Assembly: GCA_963728975.1 (NCBI GenBank)
Contig: CAVSMF010000001.1
Location: forward strand, 1,922,001 to 1,986,000
Source: DATFCK01 sp963728975
GTDB lineage: Bacteria > Verrucomicrobiota > Verrucomicrobiia > Chthoniobacterales > UBA10450
DNA: 64,000 bases
Direction: 5' to 3'
Shown: piece by piece, positions 53,559 to 62,382 of the stretch
Layout: each line of letters opens with the position of its first letter
Numbering within the stretch: the first letter of the stretch is position 1
Notes under the pieces: model-generated
What the model was told of the DNA's origin: nothing
Databases searched by the model: none
The model's input: the letters and a program-made list of their open reading frames with translations, nothing else
Translations under genes and position numbers: made by a program

Positions 53559-54473
53559 TCATCCCGTGAACGTGTCCCCCCTCGGCGCGATGTTGTGCGG
53601 CCGTTTCTGGACGATCTCGACCCGTTTCTCCTCGTAATAAACCAACGAGTTGGGCGGAACGCTATGAGTCAGAAAAACATTTGCGCCAACCGTCGACCCG
53701 GCGCCGATCACGGTGTCGCCCCCCATCACCGTCGTCCCGGCGTAAATGGTCACCTTGTCTTCCACCGTCGGATGGCGTTTTTTCCCGCGCAAGGCCTGGC
53801 CGGCGCCGAGCGATTTCGCGATAAAGGAGACGCCTTGATACAATTTGACTTGGGAACCGATCTTGGTCGTTTCCCCGACCACCACTCCGGTTCCGTGATC
53901 GATGAAGAAATGGGAGCCGATTTCGGCGCCGGGATGAATGTCGATCCCGGTCCGGCTATGGGCCCACTCGGTCATGATCCGGGGTAGGAGCGGGACCTTG
54001 TCGCAAAGGAGATGGGCCATCCGATAAATCGCGATCGCTTCCAGGGATGGATAGGCCAGAATAATTTCCTCGTAACTCTTTGCCGCCGGGTCGCCGTCAT
54101 AAGCAGCGTCGATATCGGTCCAAAGAATTTTGCGAACTTCCGGGAGCTGCGACATGAAAAAATCCAGAATCTCTTCCGCCTTCCGCTGGGTCTGTTCGCT
54201 TGCCGGATAATCGCCCAGGCTTTTGCAGATCTCCGGTTTGAGCCGGATGCGCAGACTTTTGATCCGGCTGCGGGTAACGTCCGGTAAATCAGCCGAATCC
54301 ACCAGGGTCTCGCCGCGGAACCCCGGGAACATCAAGCTCATCAGATCGGCGCAGACCAATTCGATCACCTTGCGGGAAGGCAGGTTGGCGGCGGCATCGA
54401 GATAATTGATCCCGCCGGTTTCGCTGTAAGTTTGCAGCAGTTCGGCAACGGCGTCATGCGCGCTCGTGTCCAT
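53559..54473 (-). CDS. cysE: serine O-acetyltransferase
   Basis: 304 residues, of the longer EpsC-like class. The left-handed beta-helix hexapeptide repeats include GIDIHPGAEIGSHFFIDHGT (catalytic His), GVVVGETTKIGSQVKLYQGV and VMGGDTVIGAGSTVGANVFL. A helical N-terminal domain of about 170 residues precedes them. It makes O-acetylserine for cysteine synthesis. Neighbour of the cysteine desulfurase. Confidence 0.93.
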   Translation of the reverse strand: MDTSAHDAVAELLQTYSETGGINYLDAAANLPSRKVIELVCADLMSLMFPGFRGETLVDSADLPDVTRSRIKSLRIRLKPEICKSLGDYPASEQTQRKAEEILDFFMSQLPEVRKILWTDIDAAYDGDPAAKSYEEIILAYPSLEAIAIYRMAHLLCDKVPLLPRIMTEWAHSRTGIDIHPGAEIGSHFFIDHGTGVVVGETTKIGSQVKLYQGVSFIAKSLGAGQALRGKKRHPTVEDKVTIYAGTTVMGGDTVIGAGSTVGANVFLTHSVPPNSLVYYEEKRVEIVQKRPHNIAPRGDTFTG

Positions 54474-54613
54474 TCTGTGCTAAGGTACGTGAGCCCGTCG
54501 GCGCAATCAAAGCGAATCGTTCCCGCTTTTGAGGCGTCGAAGCGGTTGAGCGAACGCGATGCAATGTTACGCTGCTTGAGCGGTCTAACCCATGAACGCT
54601 TTTACGAATTCCG

Positions 54614-56821
54614 ATGAAATCCTTTGAAATATCCGGATTGCCGCCGGACGAGTTGAACAGTTTCCTGTCCGCAACCCACCCGGACCCATTTCGAATTCTC
54701 GGTCCGCACCGCAGCGGCGACGACGTGGTCATCCGAATTTTTCGCCCGGATGCAAAGGAAGCGGAGGTGCTCCTCAATGGAGAATCAAAACGGGAGATCG
54801 CCGCCGAAAAGGTTCATAGCGGCGGATTTTTTTGCGCAACCGTGCCAAACGCGACCCGGGATGTGGATTACGCGATTCGTTTCACCGGCTGGGACGGAAG
54901 AGCCTGGGTGACGCGCGACCCCTACCGTTACGGCACCATCATGGGCGAAGTCGATCTGCATTTGTTCGGGGAAGGACAACACTGGCAGATTTACGAAAAG
55001 TTCGGGGCCCATCTGCGCACAATCGGGGGAGACGCCGGCGTTTACTTTGCGGTTTGGGCTCCCAACGCCCAGCGGGTGAGTGTGGTGGGCGATTTCAATA
55101 ACTGGGATGGCCGGGTCAGTCCGATGCGAAAACTGGTTGGGGCCGGGGTCTGGGAGTTGTTCCTGCCCGGGATCGGGGAGAACGCCCATTATAAATTTGA
55201 AATTCGCGCCCCAAGCGGGGCCCTTTTGTTGAAGAGCGATCCGTTCGCTTTTTTCAATCAGCACGGCACATCGACCGCCTCGCTCGTTTACAACCTCGAG
55301 CGGTACCGATGGAACGATCAGGAATGGATGGAATCGCGACGGAGCCGGGACTGGCCCAGAAGCCCGGTCAGCATTTATGAAGTTCATCTTGGTTCCTGGC
55401 GCCGGATCACCGAACAGGGCAACCGGTCTCTGAGTTATATCGAATTTGCCGAGACGCTTTTGCCCTACGTGGTGGAGATGGGCTACACCCACCTCGAGCT
55501 GATGCCGATCGCGGAGCACCCCTTTGAAGGCTCCTGGGGTTATCAAGTTACCAATTATTATGCGCCGACCAGCCGGTTCGGCACCCCGGACGAGCTCCGG
55601 CATTTTATCGATAAATGTCACCAGGCCGGCATCGGTGTGATCATGGATTGGGTGCCGGCCCACTTTCCCAAGGATGCTCATGCCCTGGCCGAATTCGACG
55701 GCACCGATCTTTACGAGCATATGGACCCGCGCCAGGGCGAACACCAGGATTGGGGAACGCTCATTTTCAATTTTGGCCGGAACGAGGTCCGTAATTTTCT
55801 GATCGGGAACGCGCTTTTCTGGCTGGATAAATATCACATCGACGGTCTCCGGGTGGACGCGGTGGCATCGATGCTCTATCTCGATTACTCGCGCCAGCCC
55901 GGCCAATGGATCCCCAATGTTTACGGCGGCCGCGAAAATCTCGATGCGATCTATTTCCTGAAACGATTCAACGAAGTTTGTTACGAGCGTTTCCCCGGCA
56001 TCATGACGATTGCGGAGGAGTCAACCGCCTGGCCCGGAGTTTCCCGCCCGACTTATCTCGGCGGTCTCGGCTTCGGATTTAAATGGAACATGGGTTGGAT
56101 GCACGATTTTCTGCAGTACATGAGTCTCGATCCGATCTTTCGGCGGTATCACCACGGCAACATTACTTTCTTTCTGCTCTACGCCTTTCAGGAGCATTTT
56201 ATCCTGGTTCTGAGTCACGATGAGGTGGTGCACGGCAAGCGCTCGCTCATTTCCAAAATGCCCGGGGACGACTGGCAGAAGTTCGCCAATCTCCGGATGT
56301 TTTATGCCTGGATGTACGGGCAGCCGGGGAAAAAGCTGCTCTTTATGGGAGGGGAATTTGGTCAGTGGCACGAATGGAACCACGATCAAAGTCTCGATTG
56401 GGATTTAGCTCAGTTGCCGCAGCACGACGGTCTCCGCCGGCTGGTCCAGCATTTGAACTATATTTACAAGAGCGAGCCGGCCCTCTGGCAACAGGACGAC
56501 AGCTACGAGGGCTTTGATTGGATTGATTTTCACGATGCCGACAACAGCGTTGTGTCGTTTTTGCGCCGGTCGCGCGAAGGTGAAACCGTTGCCTTTGTGG
56601 TGAACGCGACCCCGTTGGTGCGCCACGATTACCGGCTGGGCGTGCCGCATGCGGGTTTTTACCGCGAGATTATCAATACCGACGCGGAGACTTACGGCGG
56701 CAGCAATGTGGGAAACTATGGCGGGGCGCGGAGTGAGAACACCCCCTGGATGGGGCGCGAACATTCTATCCTGATCCAGCTCCCGCCCCTGGCCACGGTG
56801 GCGTTTAAATGGGAAGGGTAG
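54614..56821 (+). CDS. glgB: 1,4-alpha-glucan branching enzyme
   Basis: 735 residues. Two N-terminal beta-sandwich modules (residues ~1-225, including HPDPFRILGPHR and FAVWAPNAQRVSVVGDFNNW) precede a GH13 barrel. Catalytic motifs are DGLRVDAVASMLYLDYSR (nucleophile Asp), MTIAEESTAWPGVSRP (acid Glu) and LSHDEVVHGK. A C-terminal beta domain ends the protein. It introduces alpha-1,6 branches in glycogen. No other glg gene is adjacent. Confidence 0.96.
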   Translation: MKSFEISGLPPDELNSFLSATHPDPFRILGPHRSGDDVVIRIFRPDAKEAEVLLNGESKREIAAEKVHSGGFFCATVPNATRDVDYAIRFTGWDGRAWVTRDPYRYGTIMGEVDLHLFGEGQHWQIYEKFGAHLRTIGGDAGVYFAVWAPNAQRVSVVGDFNNWDGRVSPMRKLVGAGVWELFLPGIGENAHYKFEIRAPSGALLLKSDPFAFFNQHGTSTASLVYNLERYRWNDQEWMESRRSRDWPRSPVSIYEVHLGSWRRITEQGNRSLSYIEFAETLLPYVVEMGYTHLELMPIAEHPFEGSWGYQVTNYYAPTSRFGTPDELRHFIDKCHQAGIGVIMDWVPAHFPKDAHALAEFDGTDLYEHMDPRQGEHQDWGTLIFNFGRNEVRNFLIGNALFWLDKYHIDGLRVDAVASMLYLDYSRQPGQWIPNVYGGRENLDAIYFLKRFNEVCYERFPGIMTIAEESTAWPGVSRPTYLGGLGFGFKWNMGWMHDFLQYMSLDPIFRRYHHGNITFFLLYAFQEHFILVLSHDEVVHGKRSLISKMPGDDWQKFANLRMFYAWMYGQPGKKLLFMGGEFGQWHEWNHDQSLDWDLAQLPQHDGLRRLVQHLNYIYKSEPALWQQDDSYEGFDWIDFHDADNSVVSFLRRSREGETVAFVVNATPLVRHDYRLGVPHAGFYREIINTDAETYGGSNVGNYGGARSENTPWMGREHSILIQLPPLATVAFKWEG

Positions 56822-56928
56822 GGAGCGCGTCCTGCGTGCAGCGTTTGGCACCTTGCCCAACGCTGCCTTATGATTTTCATGCGAAGAGCAGGATGCTCCT
56901 CGCTGCACGCAGGATGCGTGCGCTCCCC
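56820..56928. repeat. long palindrome after glgB
   Basis: GGGAGCGCGTCCTGCGTGCA (56820-56841) is inverted at CGCTGCACGCAGGATGCGTG (56901-56928), with about 60 bases between. No ORF is enclosed. It may help end glgB transcription, but there is no T-tract. Confidence 0.75.
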
Positions 56929-57011
56929 CGACACTGATAAAATGCATTCTGGCTTGACCATTTAAGCATTTCCCGCGATTTTTCCGTGTCTCATATAAAT
57001 TATTACGCTCC

Positions 57012-57734
57012 ATGACTAAAAAGAACGCAGCCGCTTTTACCCTGATCGAGTTGCTCGTGGTTATCGCCATCATCGCGGTCCTGGCCAGCATCGCTTTGCC
57101 GGTGTTCAGCACCGTGCAAGAGCGTGGTTCCCAAACCAAGGACCTTTCCAATGCCAAACAGATAGCCTTGGCTTGTAAATTATATGCCAGCGATAACGAC
57201 GGAAAGTTTCCGGATAAGGATGGCACAGCAGCAGCCGATCCCCAGCCGGCTTTGGCGAAAACCGATACCTCGAACAAGGCGTTTGCTCTTTTGATTCCCA
57301 ATTATCTCCCAACCGAAAAACTGTTTTACCTGGCAAAGTCGGCCTGGTCTCCCACCGTGCCGGATGAAAACATGACGAACCCAGCCGACCGCTGCGAGGC
57401 CTCGACTAACAATTTCGCGTACGAAATGGGCCTGACCGACATTTCTAATCCGAGCTTTCCGCTGATTGCGGACGCACCTTTCACAGGAGGCAACAGCGCG
57501 GTTTACAAGACGGATCCAACCGCCAAGGGTGGAGTTTGGAAAGGCAAGAAAGCCGTCGTGATTCGATGCGACCAAAGCGGTACTATCGAAACATGCACGG
57601 TCAATATCGCGGCGGGAACTTCCACGGTCCAGGGACCCACCGGCGGCGTGGCCAAGACCGACATTTTTGCGCCAAACGGGACCACCTGGCTTTCGCTCAC
57701 TGGAAACGCCCTCTTACTCCCCAACACGCCGTAG
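57012..57734 (+). CDS. type II secretion/type IV pilin-like (pseudopilin) protein
   Basis: 240 residues. The prepilin signature is KKNAAAFTLIELLVVIAIIAVLA, with cleavage before Phe9 and Glu at +5 (residue 13) of the hydrophobic helix. The globular part (LSNAKQIALACKLYASDNDG, then YLPTEKLFYLAKSAW) is as in the large verrucomicrobial/planctomycetal DUF1559-like pseudopilin group. It is probably processed by a PilD peptidase encoded elsewhere. The two PilT ATPases are far upstream. The TAG stop lies in the first copy of a repeat. Confidence 0.88.
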   Translation: MTKKNAAAFTLIELLVVIAIIAVLASIALPVFSTVQERGSQTKDLSNAKQIALACKLYASDNDGKFPDKDGTAAADPQPALAKTDTSNKAFALLIPNYLPTEKLFYLAKSAWSPTVPDENMTNPADRCEASTNNFAYEMGLTDISNPSFPLIADAPFTGGNSAVYKTDPTAKGGVWKGKKAVVIRCDQSGTIETCTVNIAAGTSTVQGPTGGVAKTDIFAPNGTTWLSLTGNALLLPNTP

Positions 57735-57857
57735 CAATGTAGCCACGCCCCTGTGGGGCGTGTGTCTTTGTCCGTAGCAATGTAGCCACGCCCCTGTGGG
57801 GCGTGTTCTTTGTCCGTAGCAATGTAGCCACGCCCCTGTGGGGCGTGTTCTTTGTCC
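57731..57857. repeat. three tandem hairpin repeats (43, 42, 42 bases)
   Basis: The copies start at 57731, 57774 and 57816. Each holds GTAGCAATGTAGCCACGCC and the perfect hairpin CACGCCCC-TGT-GGGGCGTG. The first copy supplies the pseudopilin stop codon. The unit is the same type as at 11013-11064. Confidence 0.92.
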
Positions 57858-57909
57858 CGGTTTGGGAGTTGAAACTCGGGACAAGGTTAGCTGGCTGGCC
57901 GAGGCAGCG

Positions 57910-59331
57910 CTAAACCGCCTCCGAGTCGAACTCGCCGTCGCTGACTCGGGTCCGAATTTTCATTTTCGGCTGGACCTGGGCGGTGCTGCGAATCACTTTC
58001 CGCTGTTCGTTCAGGGTGATGCTGTAGCCACGCCCTAACGTCGCCTCGGGACCGAGCACGCGCAGAAGTCCGTCCGCCCGGAGGAAACGATTTGTTGCAT
58101 TCTCCAACAGGCGTGGAGGCAAAACCGCAAACCGGCGGCGCATTTCGCCAAACTGGCTCCGGAGCAGGGCAATTTCGCGCACCGGACTGCGGGCCTGCAA
58201 TGCCGCCGCGGAATGAACGAGAGCGCGCTTATGATGCTCGATTATTTGCCCAATCCGGCGGCGCAGGCTTTCCCGGGATAAATCGAGTTGCTGCTGCGCG
58301 TCCCGCATCCGTTTAGACAGCTCGCGGGCCAGGGCGCGCTCCGACAGAAAACGCAAACGCGTCTTCTGATGTTCGACAAAATTGCGAAGACATTTATGCA
58401 GACAGCTTCTGAGGCCGTCGATCCGGCGCTGCAAATCGACAATGTCCGGCACGATCAGTTCGGCCGCCGCGCTGGGGGTGGGGGCGCGCAGGTCCGCCAC
58501 GAAATCGGCGATCGTAAAATCAGTTTCGTGACCGATGGCCGAAACGATCGGCACCTGCACGTCGGCAATGGTGCGGGCGACGATCTCTTCGTTGAATTCC
58601 CAGAGATCTTCCATGCTTCCGCCGCCCCGGGCGACGATGATGACATCGAAAGCGGGCTCCGTTTCGAAGTGGCGCAAGTTTTCAACTTGCGCTTCTTTCG
58701 TGGTTCGCAACTTGGAAAGTTGCGCCACATTCAATTGGGCCAGCTCCCGAATGGCCACGGCGATCTCCGCCGCCGCGCCCGTGCCCTGAACCCGGACGGG
58801 GCTGATCAAAATCTGGAGCCAGGGCGCGCGCCGCCGTAACACATTTAAAATATCGCGAATGGCGGCGCCGCTCGGGGAAGTGACGATCCCGACTCGCCGT
58901 GGAAATTTCGGGAGCGCTCGTTTGCGTTCCGAGGCAAAGAGACCTTCGGCTTCGAGCTTGCGCTTGAGCGCTTCGAATTTTGCCTGTAACGCTCCGAGCC
59001 CGCGCGGCTGCAGAATTTGAACATTGATTTGGTACTGTCCACGCGCTTCGAAAACGGAAACGCCGCCGTAGACCTGGACCTGGGCGCCATCGATCAGGGG
59101 TTGGCGCGGCGCCGGCATGGTGTTGCGAAAAATAACGCAGGCAATTTGGGCACGGTGATCTTTCAAGGTGAAATATTGGTGCCCGCTGGGATGCAATTTG
59201 TAATTGGAAATTTCTCCCTGGACCCAGACCGCGCCGAACCGGGTTTCGAGGGTGCCGCGAATTTGCCGGGTCAACTCCGCGACCGTGAGAATCTTGGAGG
59301 TTTGAGGAAAGAGCTCGCCGCTGCTTGTCAT
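57910..59331 (-). CDS. xseA: exodeoxyribonuclease VII large subunit
   Basis: 473 residues. An N-terminal OB-fold (VQGEISNYKLHPSGHQYFTL) leads to the catalytic domain (VGIVTSPSGAAIRDILNVL, then VIIVARGGGSMEDLWEFNEE) and a coiled-coil C-terminal region. With XseB it degrades single-stranded DNA. xseB is not adjacent. Residues 202-221 (AQLSKLRTTKEAQVENLRHF) are encoded by a 60-base palindromic repeat inserted in frame, in place of a short loop just before the FDVIIVARGGGS strand. Confidence 0.92.
   Translation of the reverse strand: MTSSGELFPQTSKILTVAELTRQIRGTLETRFGAVWVQGEISNYKLHPSGHQYFTLKDHRAQIACVIFRNTMPAPRQPLIDGAQVQVYGGVSVFEARGQYQINVQILQPRGLGALQAKFEALKRKLEAEGLFASERKRALPKFPRRVGIVTSPSGAAIRDILNVLRRRAPWLQILISPVRVQGTGAAAEIAVAIRELAQLNVAQLSKLRTTKEAQVENLRHFETEPAFDVIIVARGGGSMEDLWEFNEEIVARTIADVQVPIVSAIGHETDFTIADFVADLRAPTPSAAAELIVPDIVDLQRRIDGLRSCLHKCLRNFVEHQKTRLRFLSERALARELSKRMRDAQQQLDLSRESLRRRIGQIIEHHKRALVHSAAALQARSPVREIALLRSQFGEMRRRFAVLPPRLLENATNRFLRADGLLRVLGPEATLGRGYSITLNEQRKVIRSTAQVQPKMKIRTRVSDGEFDSEAV
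58669..58728. repeat. 60-base palindromic repeat inside xseA, in frame
   Basis: GTGGCGCAAGTTTTCAACTT (58669-58691 arm) and its inverted copy AAGTTGCGCCAC (arm ending 58728) differ by only a few bases in 23. The unit is exactly 20 codons, and the surrounding xseA reading frame continues intact. The arms have no obvious relation to the other families listed here. Confidence 0.9.
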
Positions 59332-59366
59332 GTCAATATGGCCGCGGCGGGGGGATGAAGCGAGGA

Positions 59367-59471
59367 TTGAGAGATTTCTCGGCTTCGCTCGAAATGACAG
59401 AGGATCTGCTTTTTGCAGGGGAAGTGGCTCACTAATCCTGTCATGTCGAGCGAAGTCGAGACATCTCTAAC
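59367..59471. repeat. empty palindrome sharing arms with the GIY-YIG cassette
   Basis: GAGAGATTTCTCGGCTTCGC (59369) and the inverted GCGAAGTCGAGACATCTCT (59450) enclose about 40 bases with no ORF. Its right arm is the left arm of the adjoining GIY-YIG cassette. Confidence 0.8.
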
Positions 59472-59816
59472 TATTCTTCGGAAACCCCTTCCATCAGATC
59501 AAGCCAGCGCGGATTCTGTTGATTAATCAACTTAACCTTCTTGCCGCGCGACCACTTCTTGAGCTGTGTTTCGCGAGCAATGGCATCGAGCACATGATCG
59601 TACTGTTCGTAATAGATTAACTTGTGGCACTGGTAGTGGGCCGTAAATCCCCGAATTTCGCCTCCTCGATGTTGGTCCACTCGGCGGGTTAGACTGTTGG
59701 TCATGCCAATGTAGAGCACGGAATCGCGTCGATTGGTCATGATATAGACGTAAAAATTATAGTCGCGGGCCATGGTGCGAGGGTTAAGAGATTTCTCGGC
59801 TTCGCTCGAAATGACA
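59439..59816 (-). mobile_element. inverted-repeat cassette carrying a GIY-YIG gene
   Basis: The left arm 59439-59471 reads TGTCATGTCGAGCGAAGTCG. The right arm 59783-59816, read on the other strand, gives TGTCATTTCGAGCGAAGCCG. About 29 of 33 bases match. The GIY-YIG stop codon begins at the last base of the left arm, and its start codon is 9 bases inside the right arm, so the gene fills the cassette almost completely. Confidence 0.82.
59471..59773 (-). CDS. GIY-YIG nuclease superfamily protein (UPF0213/YhbQ-like)
   Basis: 100 residues, a single-domain member. The GIY-YIG pair appears as YVYIMTN and LYIGMTNSL, followed by the catalytic-helix Arg in LTRRVDQHR and the YEQYDHVLDAIARETQLKKW block (Glu metal ligand). 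Related small proteins are common and their role is not known. It is flanked on both sides by inverted repeats. No intron or intein is visible. Confidence 0.92.
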   Translation of the reverse strand: MARDYNFYVYIMTNRRDSVLYIGMTNSLTRRVDQHRGGEIRGFTAHYQCHKLIYYEQYDHVLDAIARETQLKKWSRGKKVKLINQQNPRWLDLMEGVSEE

Positions 59817-59849
59817 ATGAGTCACCGCCGCGTTTCATAAAAACACCCC

Positions 59850-60860
59850 CTACAGCAATTCCGTCTGCGCTCCGCTCGGCGCTTTCAATCCCAGCTTCCG
59901 GTAGGCGTTCGGCGTCGCCACCCGCCCCTGGGGCGTGCGCCGGATGTAGCCCTCCATGATCAAATAGGGCTCGTTCACTTCTTCGAGGGTGCCGGCTTCC
60001 TCACCCACCGCTACCGCCAGCGAACTCAATCCAACCGGGCCGCCGTTGAATTTGTGAATCAGCGTTTCGATGATCCGCTTGTCCCATTGATCGAACCCGT
60101 CTCGATCGATCTCGAGCATGGTCAACGCCCGATCGGCCAGGTCCGCCGTGATCTTTCCGTCCGCTTTCACCTGAACATAATCGCGGACCCAGCGCAGAAG
60201 ATTGTTGGCCGTCCGCGGTGTGCCCCGGGCCCGGGTGGCGATCTCGGCCGCGCCCGCCGAATCGATCTCCACCCCCAAAAGATGGGCGCTGCGTAAAATA
60301 ATTTTCTGCATCTCTTCCGCGTTGTAATAATCGAGACGCGCGGTCATTCCAAAGCGCGAGCGAAGAGGCGCGCTCACCATTCCCGCCCGGGTCGTCGCTC
60401 CCACCAGAGTGAACTTTGGCAGGTTCAACCGCAGACTTCTCGCTTGCGGCCCCTGATCGATGATGATGTCGAGCCGGTAATCTTCCATCGCCGGATAGAG
60501 ATACTCCTCGATCGTCGGTTGCAGCCGATGGATCTCGTCAATGAACAAGACGTCGCCTCTTTCCAGGCTGGTCAGTAATCCGGCGAGTTCTCCCGCTTTT
60601 TCGATTACCGGTCCGCTGGTGTTTTTGATATTTCCCCCCATGGCATTGGCGATGATGTAGGCCAGGGTTGTCTTGCCCAGACCCGGCGGACCGCTCAGCA
60701 GGATGTGCTCGAGGACGTCGCCGCGTTTCTTTGCCGCGGCCACCATCAATTCGAGGCGTTCCCGGACTTTCACCTGGCCGGTGAACTCGCTGAACATCGG
60801 CGGCCGCAGCGAGATTTCGAAAGCGGTATCGGGCTCGGGCGGTTTTATCGAGGGTTGCAT
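59850..60860 (-). CDS. ruvB: Holliday junction branch migration DNA helicase RuvB
   Basis: 336 residues. Walker A is GPPGLGKTTLA, Walker B LFIDEIHRLQP, sensor 1 GATTRAGMVSAPLRSRFG (with the Arg finger region), and the C-terminal winged helix ends PNAYRKLGL. It is the motor of RuvABC recombination. ruvA and ruvC are not nearby. Confidence 0.96.
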   Translation of the reverse strand: MQPSIKPPEPDTAFEISLRPPMFSEFTGQVKVRERLELMVAAAKKRGDVLEHILLSGPPGLGKTTLAYIIANAMGGNIKNTSGPVIEKAGELAGLLTSLERGDVLFIDEIHRLQPTIEEYLYPAMEDYRLDIIIDQGPQARSLRLNLPKFTLVGATTRAGMVSAPLRSRFGMTARLDYYNAEEMQKIILRSAHLLGVEIDSAGAAEIATRARGTPRTANNLLRWVRDYVQVKADGKITADLADRALTMLEIDRDGFDQWDKRIIETLIHKFNGGPVGLSSLAVAVGEEAGTLEEVNEPYLIMEGYIRRTPQGRVATPNAYRKLGLKAPSGAQTELL

Positions 60861-60975
60861 CGCGTTGATTTCATAACATTGAAACGAAGATTTCGCACGA
60901 CGCGATTTCAGTGGAGAAAAAGCAGACAGGATTTACAAGATGATGCTGGATTAAGGAAAACGAAGAGATTCGGTT

Positions 60976-61386
60976 CTAGTTCCCGATTTCCAGGTTTTTC
61001 GTCAGAACCAGCTCGGTGCCGCGGCGTCTCAAAACGTAATCCACCTTGTCAAAGGCATCCCGGATCAGGTGCAAGCCCAGTCCGCCCGGTTCCACCGCGT
61101 CATGCTTTCGTCCTCTCATTTCATTTCTGCCGGCTTGCTTCCCATAATCACGCAACCGCATCCGGACGCGATCGCGCAACCCTTCCATCGACAGCACAAT
61201 CAATTGATCGTCCCGCAGATCGTAGGCGTAACGAATAATGTTGGTGCAGGCTTCATCCACCCCGAGCACGATCAGGATGCGCTCCTTTTGTGAAAGCGGG
61301 TAGCTATCGAGAAACCGGCGGACGTGATCGCGCATCAAGATCAGATTGCCAGTGTGGCTGCTGAACTCGATTTTTTTTCTCTTCAT
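60976..61386 (-). CDS. RsbW-like anti-sigma factor serine kinase / ATPase
   Basis: 136 residues from ATG 61386, which follows GGAGAGC by about 6 bases; ATG 61401 and 61500 are alternatives. The GHKL N-box is VLGVDEACTNIIRYAYD, the G-box DAVEPGGLGLHLIRDAF, and the RLRDYGKQAG region carries the G1 motif (D-x-G). It would bind ATP and phosphorylate an anti-anti-sigma factor or bind a sigma factor. No partner gene is adjacent. Confidence 0.85.
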   Translation of the reverse strand: MKRKKIEFSSHTGNLILMRDHVRRFLDSYPLSQKERILIVLGVDEACTNIIRYAYDLRDDQLIVLSMEGLRDRVRMRLRDYGKQAGRNEMRGRKHDAVEPGGLGLHLIRDAFDKVDYVLRRRGTELVLTKNLEIGN

Positions 61387-61586
61387 CCGCTTGCTCTCCA
61401 TGAAATACCGGGATCGCCCGCGCCAAGGGTTGGACGAACCGGAGCCATCCCGGTATTTCAACAGTCTCCTAAGGCTGAATGCAGCTTTGGCTTCGTTCAA
61501 GTTCCGATGCAGGAAGGACGCCGTCCATCCGGGCTTCCGTGCAAAACTGATGGACAGTCGCCATAAGCAGTTGTTCAGTTTTGCGC

Positions 61587-62291
61587 ATGTGGAAATCGCT
61601 CGCTCTCATTCTATGCGCGACCGCCGCGCCAGCTTTTGCCCAGGAAAATCCGACCGCCTACGAAGCGTTGCGGGTGATCGGCGCGCACTTCGGTCGCGCC
61701 TCCGTTAACCACGTTATTTCCGTAACCGGGGTGGATGGGAATCCCCAGCCGGAAAAGTGGAAGATTCTGATGGAGGACCGGCGGGCCAGGGGCGGGGTCC
61801 GGGAGGTGGAGGTGGCCGGCGGCGAGATTACGTCGGAGCGCACGCCGGTGCGAGCAGTGGTTGGGTCGGCCGAAGGCGCCACCATCAACACCGCCCGATT
61901 GAATCTCGACTCCAATGGCGCCTTTACCGTGGCCAGCCACACCGCCGACAAGTCCAACGCTCGATTCGCCCGCGCCAGTTACACTCTGCGGACGGACGAG
62001 CGCGGCGATCCGATGTGGATCGTTACCTTGCAGAATCAATCGTCGCGCCCGGTCGGCACCATCTATATCGGGGCCGACCGTGGCAATGTGACGCGAACCG
62101 AAGGGATGTTTGCCGGAACGACCATGGCCGACGTGGAAACCGATGAAGAGCGGCAGGACGAAAAGGAGGGTGGTATTCTCAGCAACGCCAAGGCGCGAAT
62201 CAAGGACGCGTTCCATCGCGCCCAGGATGAAGCGCGCGATACGTTCCAACGGGTCCGGCGATCGTTCGCTGATTTCATCGGGGGCGACTGA
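61587..62291 (+). CDS. hypothetical secreted protein
   Basis: 234 residues from ATG 61587 (TTG at 61581 is also in frame). Signal peptide KSLALILCATAAPAFAQ, predicted cleavage after AFA. Two beta-rich stretches (PEKWKILMEDRRARGGVREV, then DPMWIVTLQNQSSRPVGTIY) are followed by an acidic-then-basic helical tail (AKARIKDAFHRAQDEARDTF). No domain is recognised. The 5' end abuts the divergent RsbW-like gene. Confidence 0.72.
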   Translation: MWKSLALILCATAAPAFAQENPTAYEALRVIGAHFGRASVNHVISVTGVDGNPQPEKWKILMEDRRARGGVREVEVAGGEITSERTPVRAVVGSAEGATINTARLNLDSNGAFTVASHTADKSNARFARASYTLRTDERGDPMWIVTLQNQSSRPVGTIYIGADRGNVTRTEGMFAGTTMADVETDEERQDEKEGGILSNAKARIKDAFHRAQDEARDTFQRVRRSFADFIGGD

Positions 62292-62382
62292 ATGGACCGT
62301 CATCCTGAAACCCCGCGATGGCAGTATAGGTTTTGCCGCGGGATCCCTCGCTCGGCGCCCGGGATGACGTCTCTTTAGTGCG

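Noticed and set aside
54785..55906. 373-residue ORF antisense to glgB
   Set aside because: Shadow of the glgB catalytic region; no domain.
59471..59773. homing endonuclease of a group I intron
   Set aside because: No intron structure or split host gene is visible; the ORF fills an intergenic cassette.
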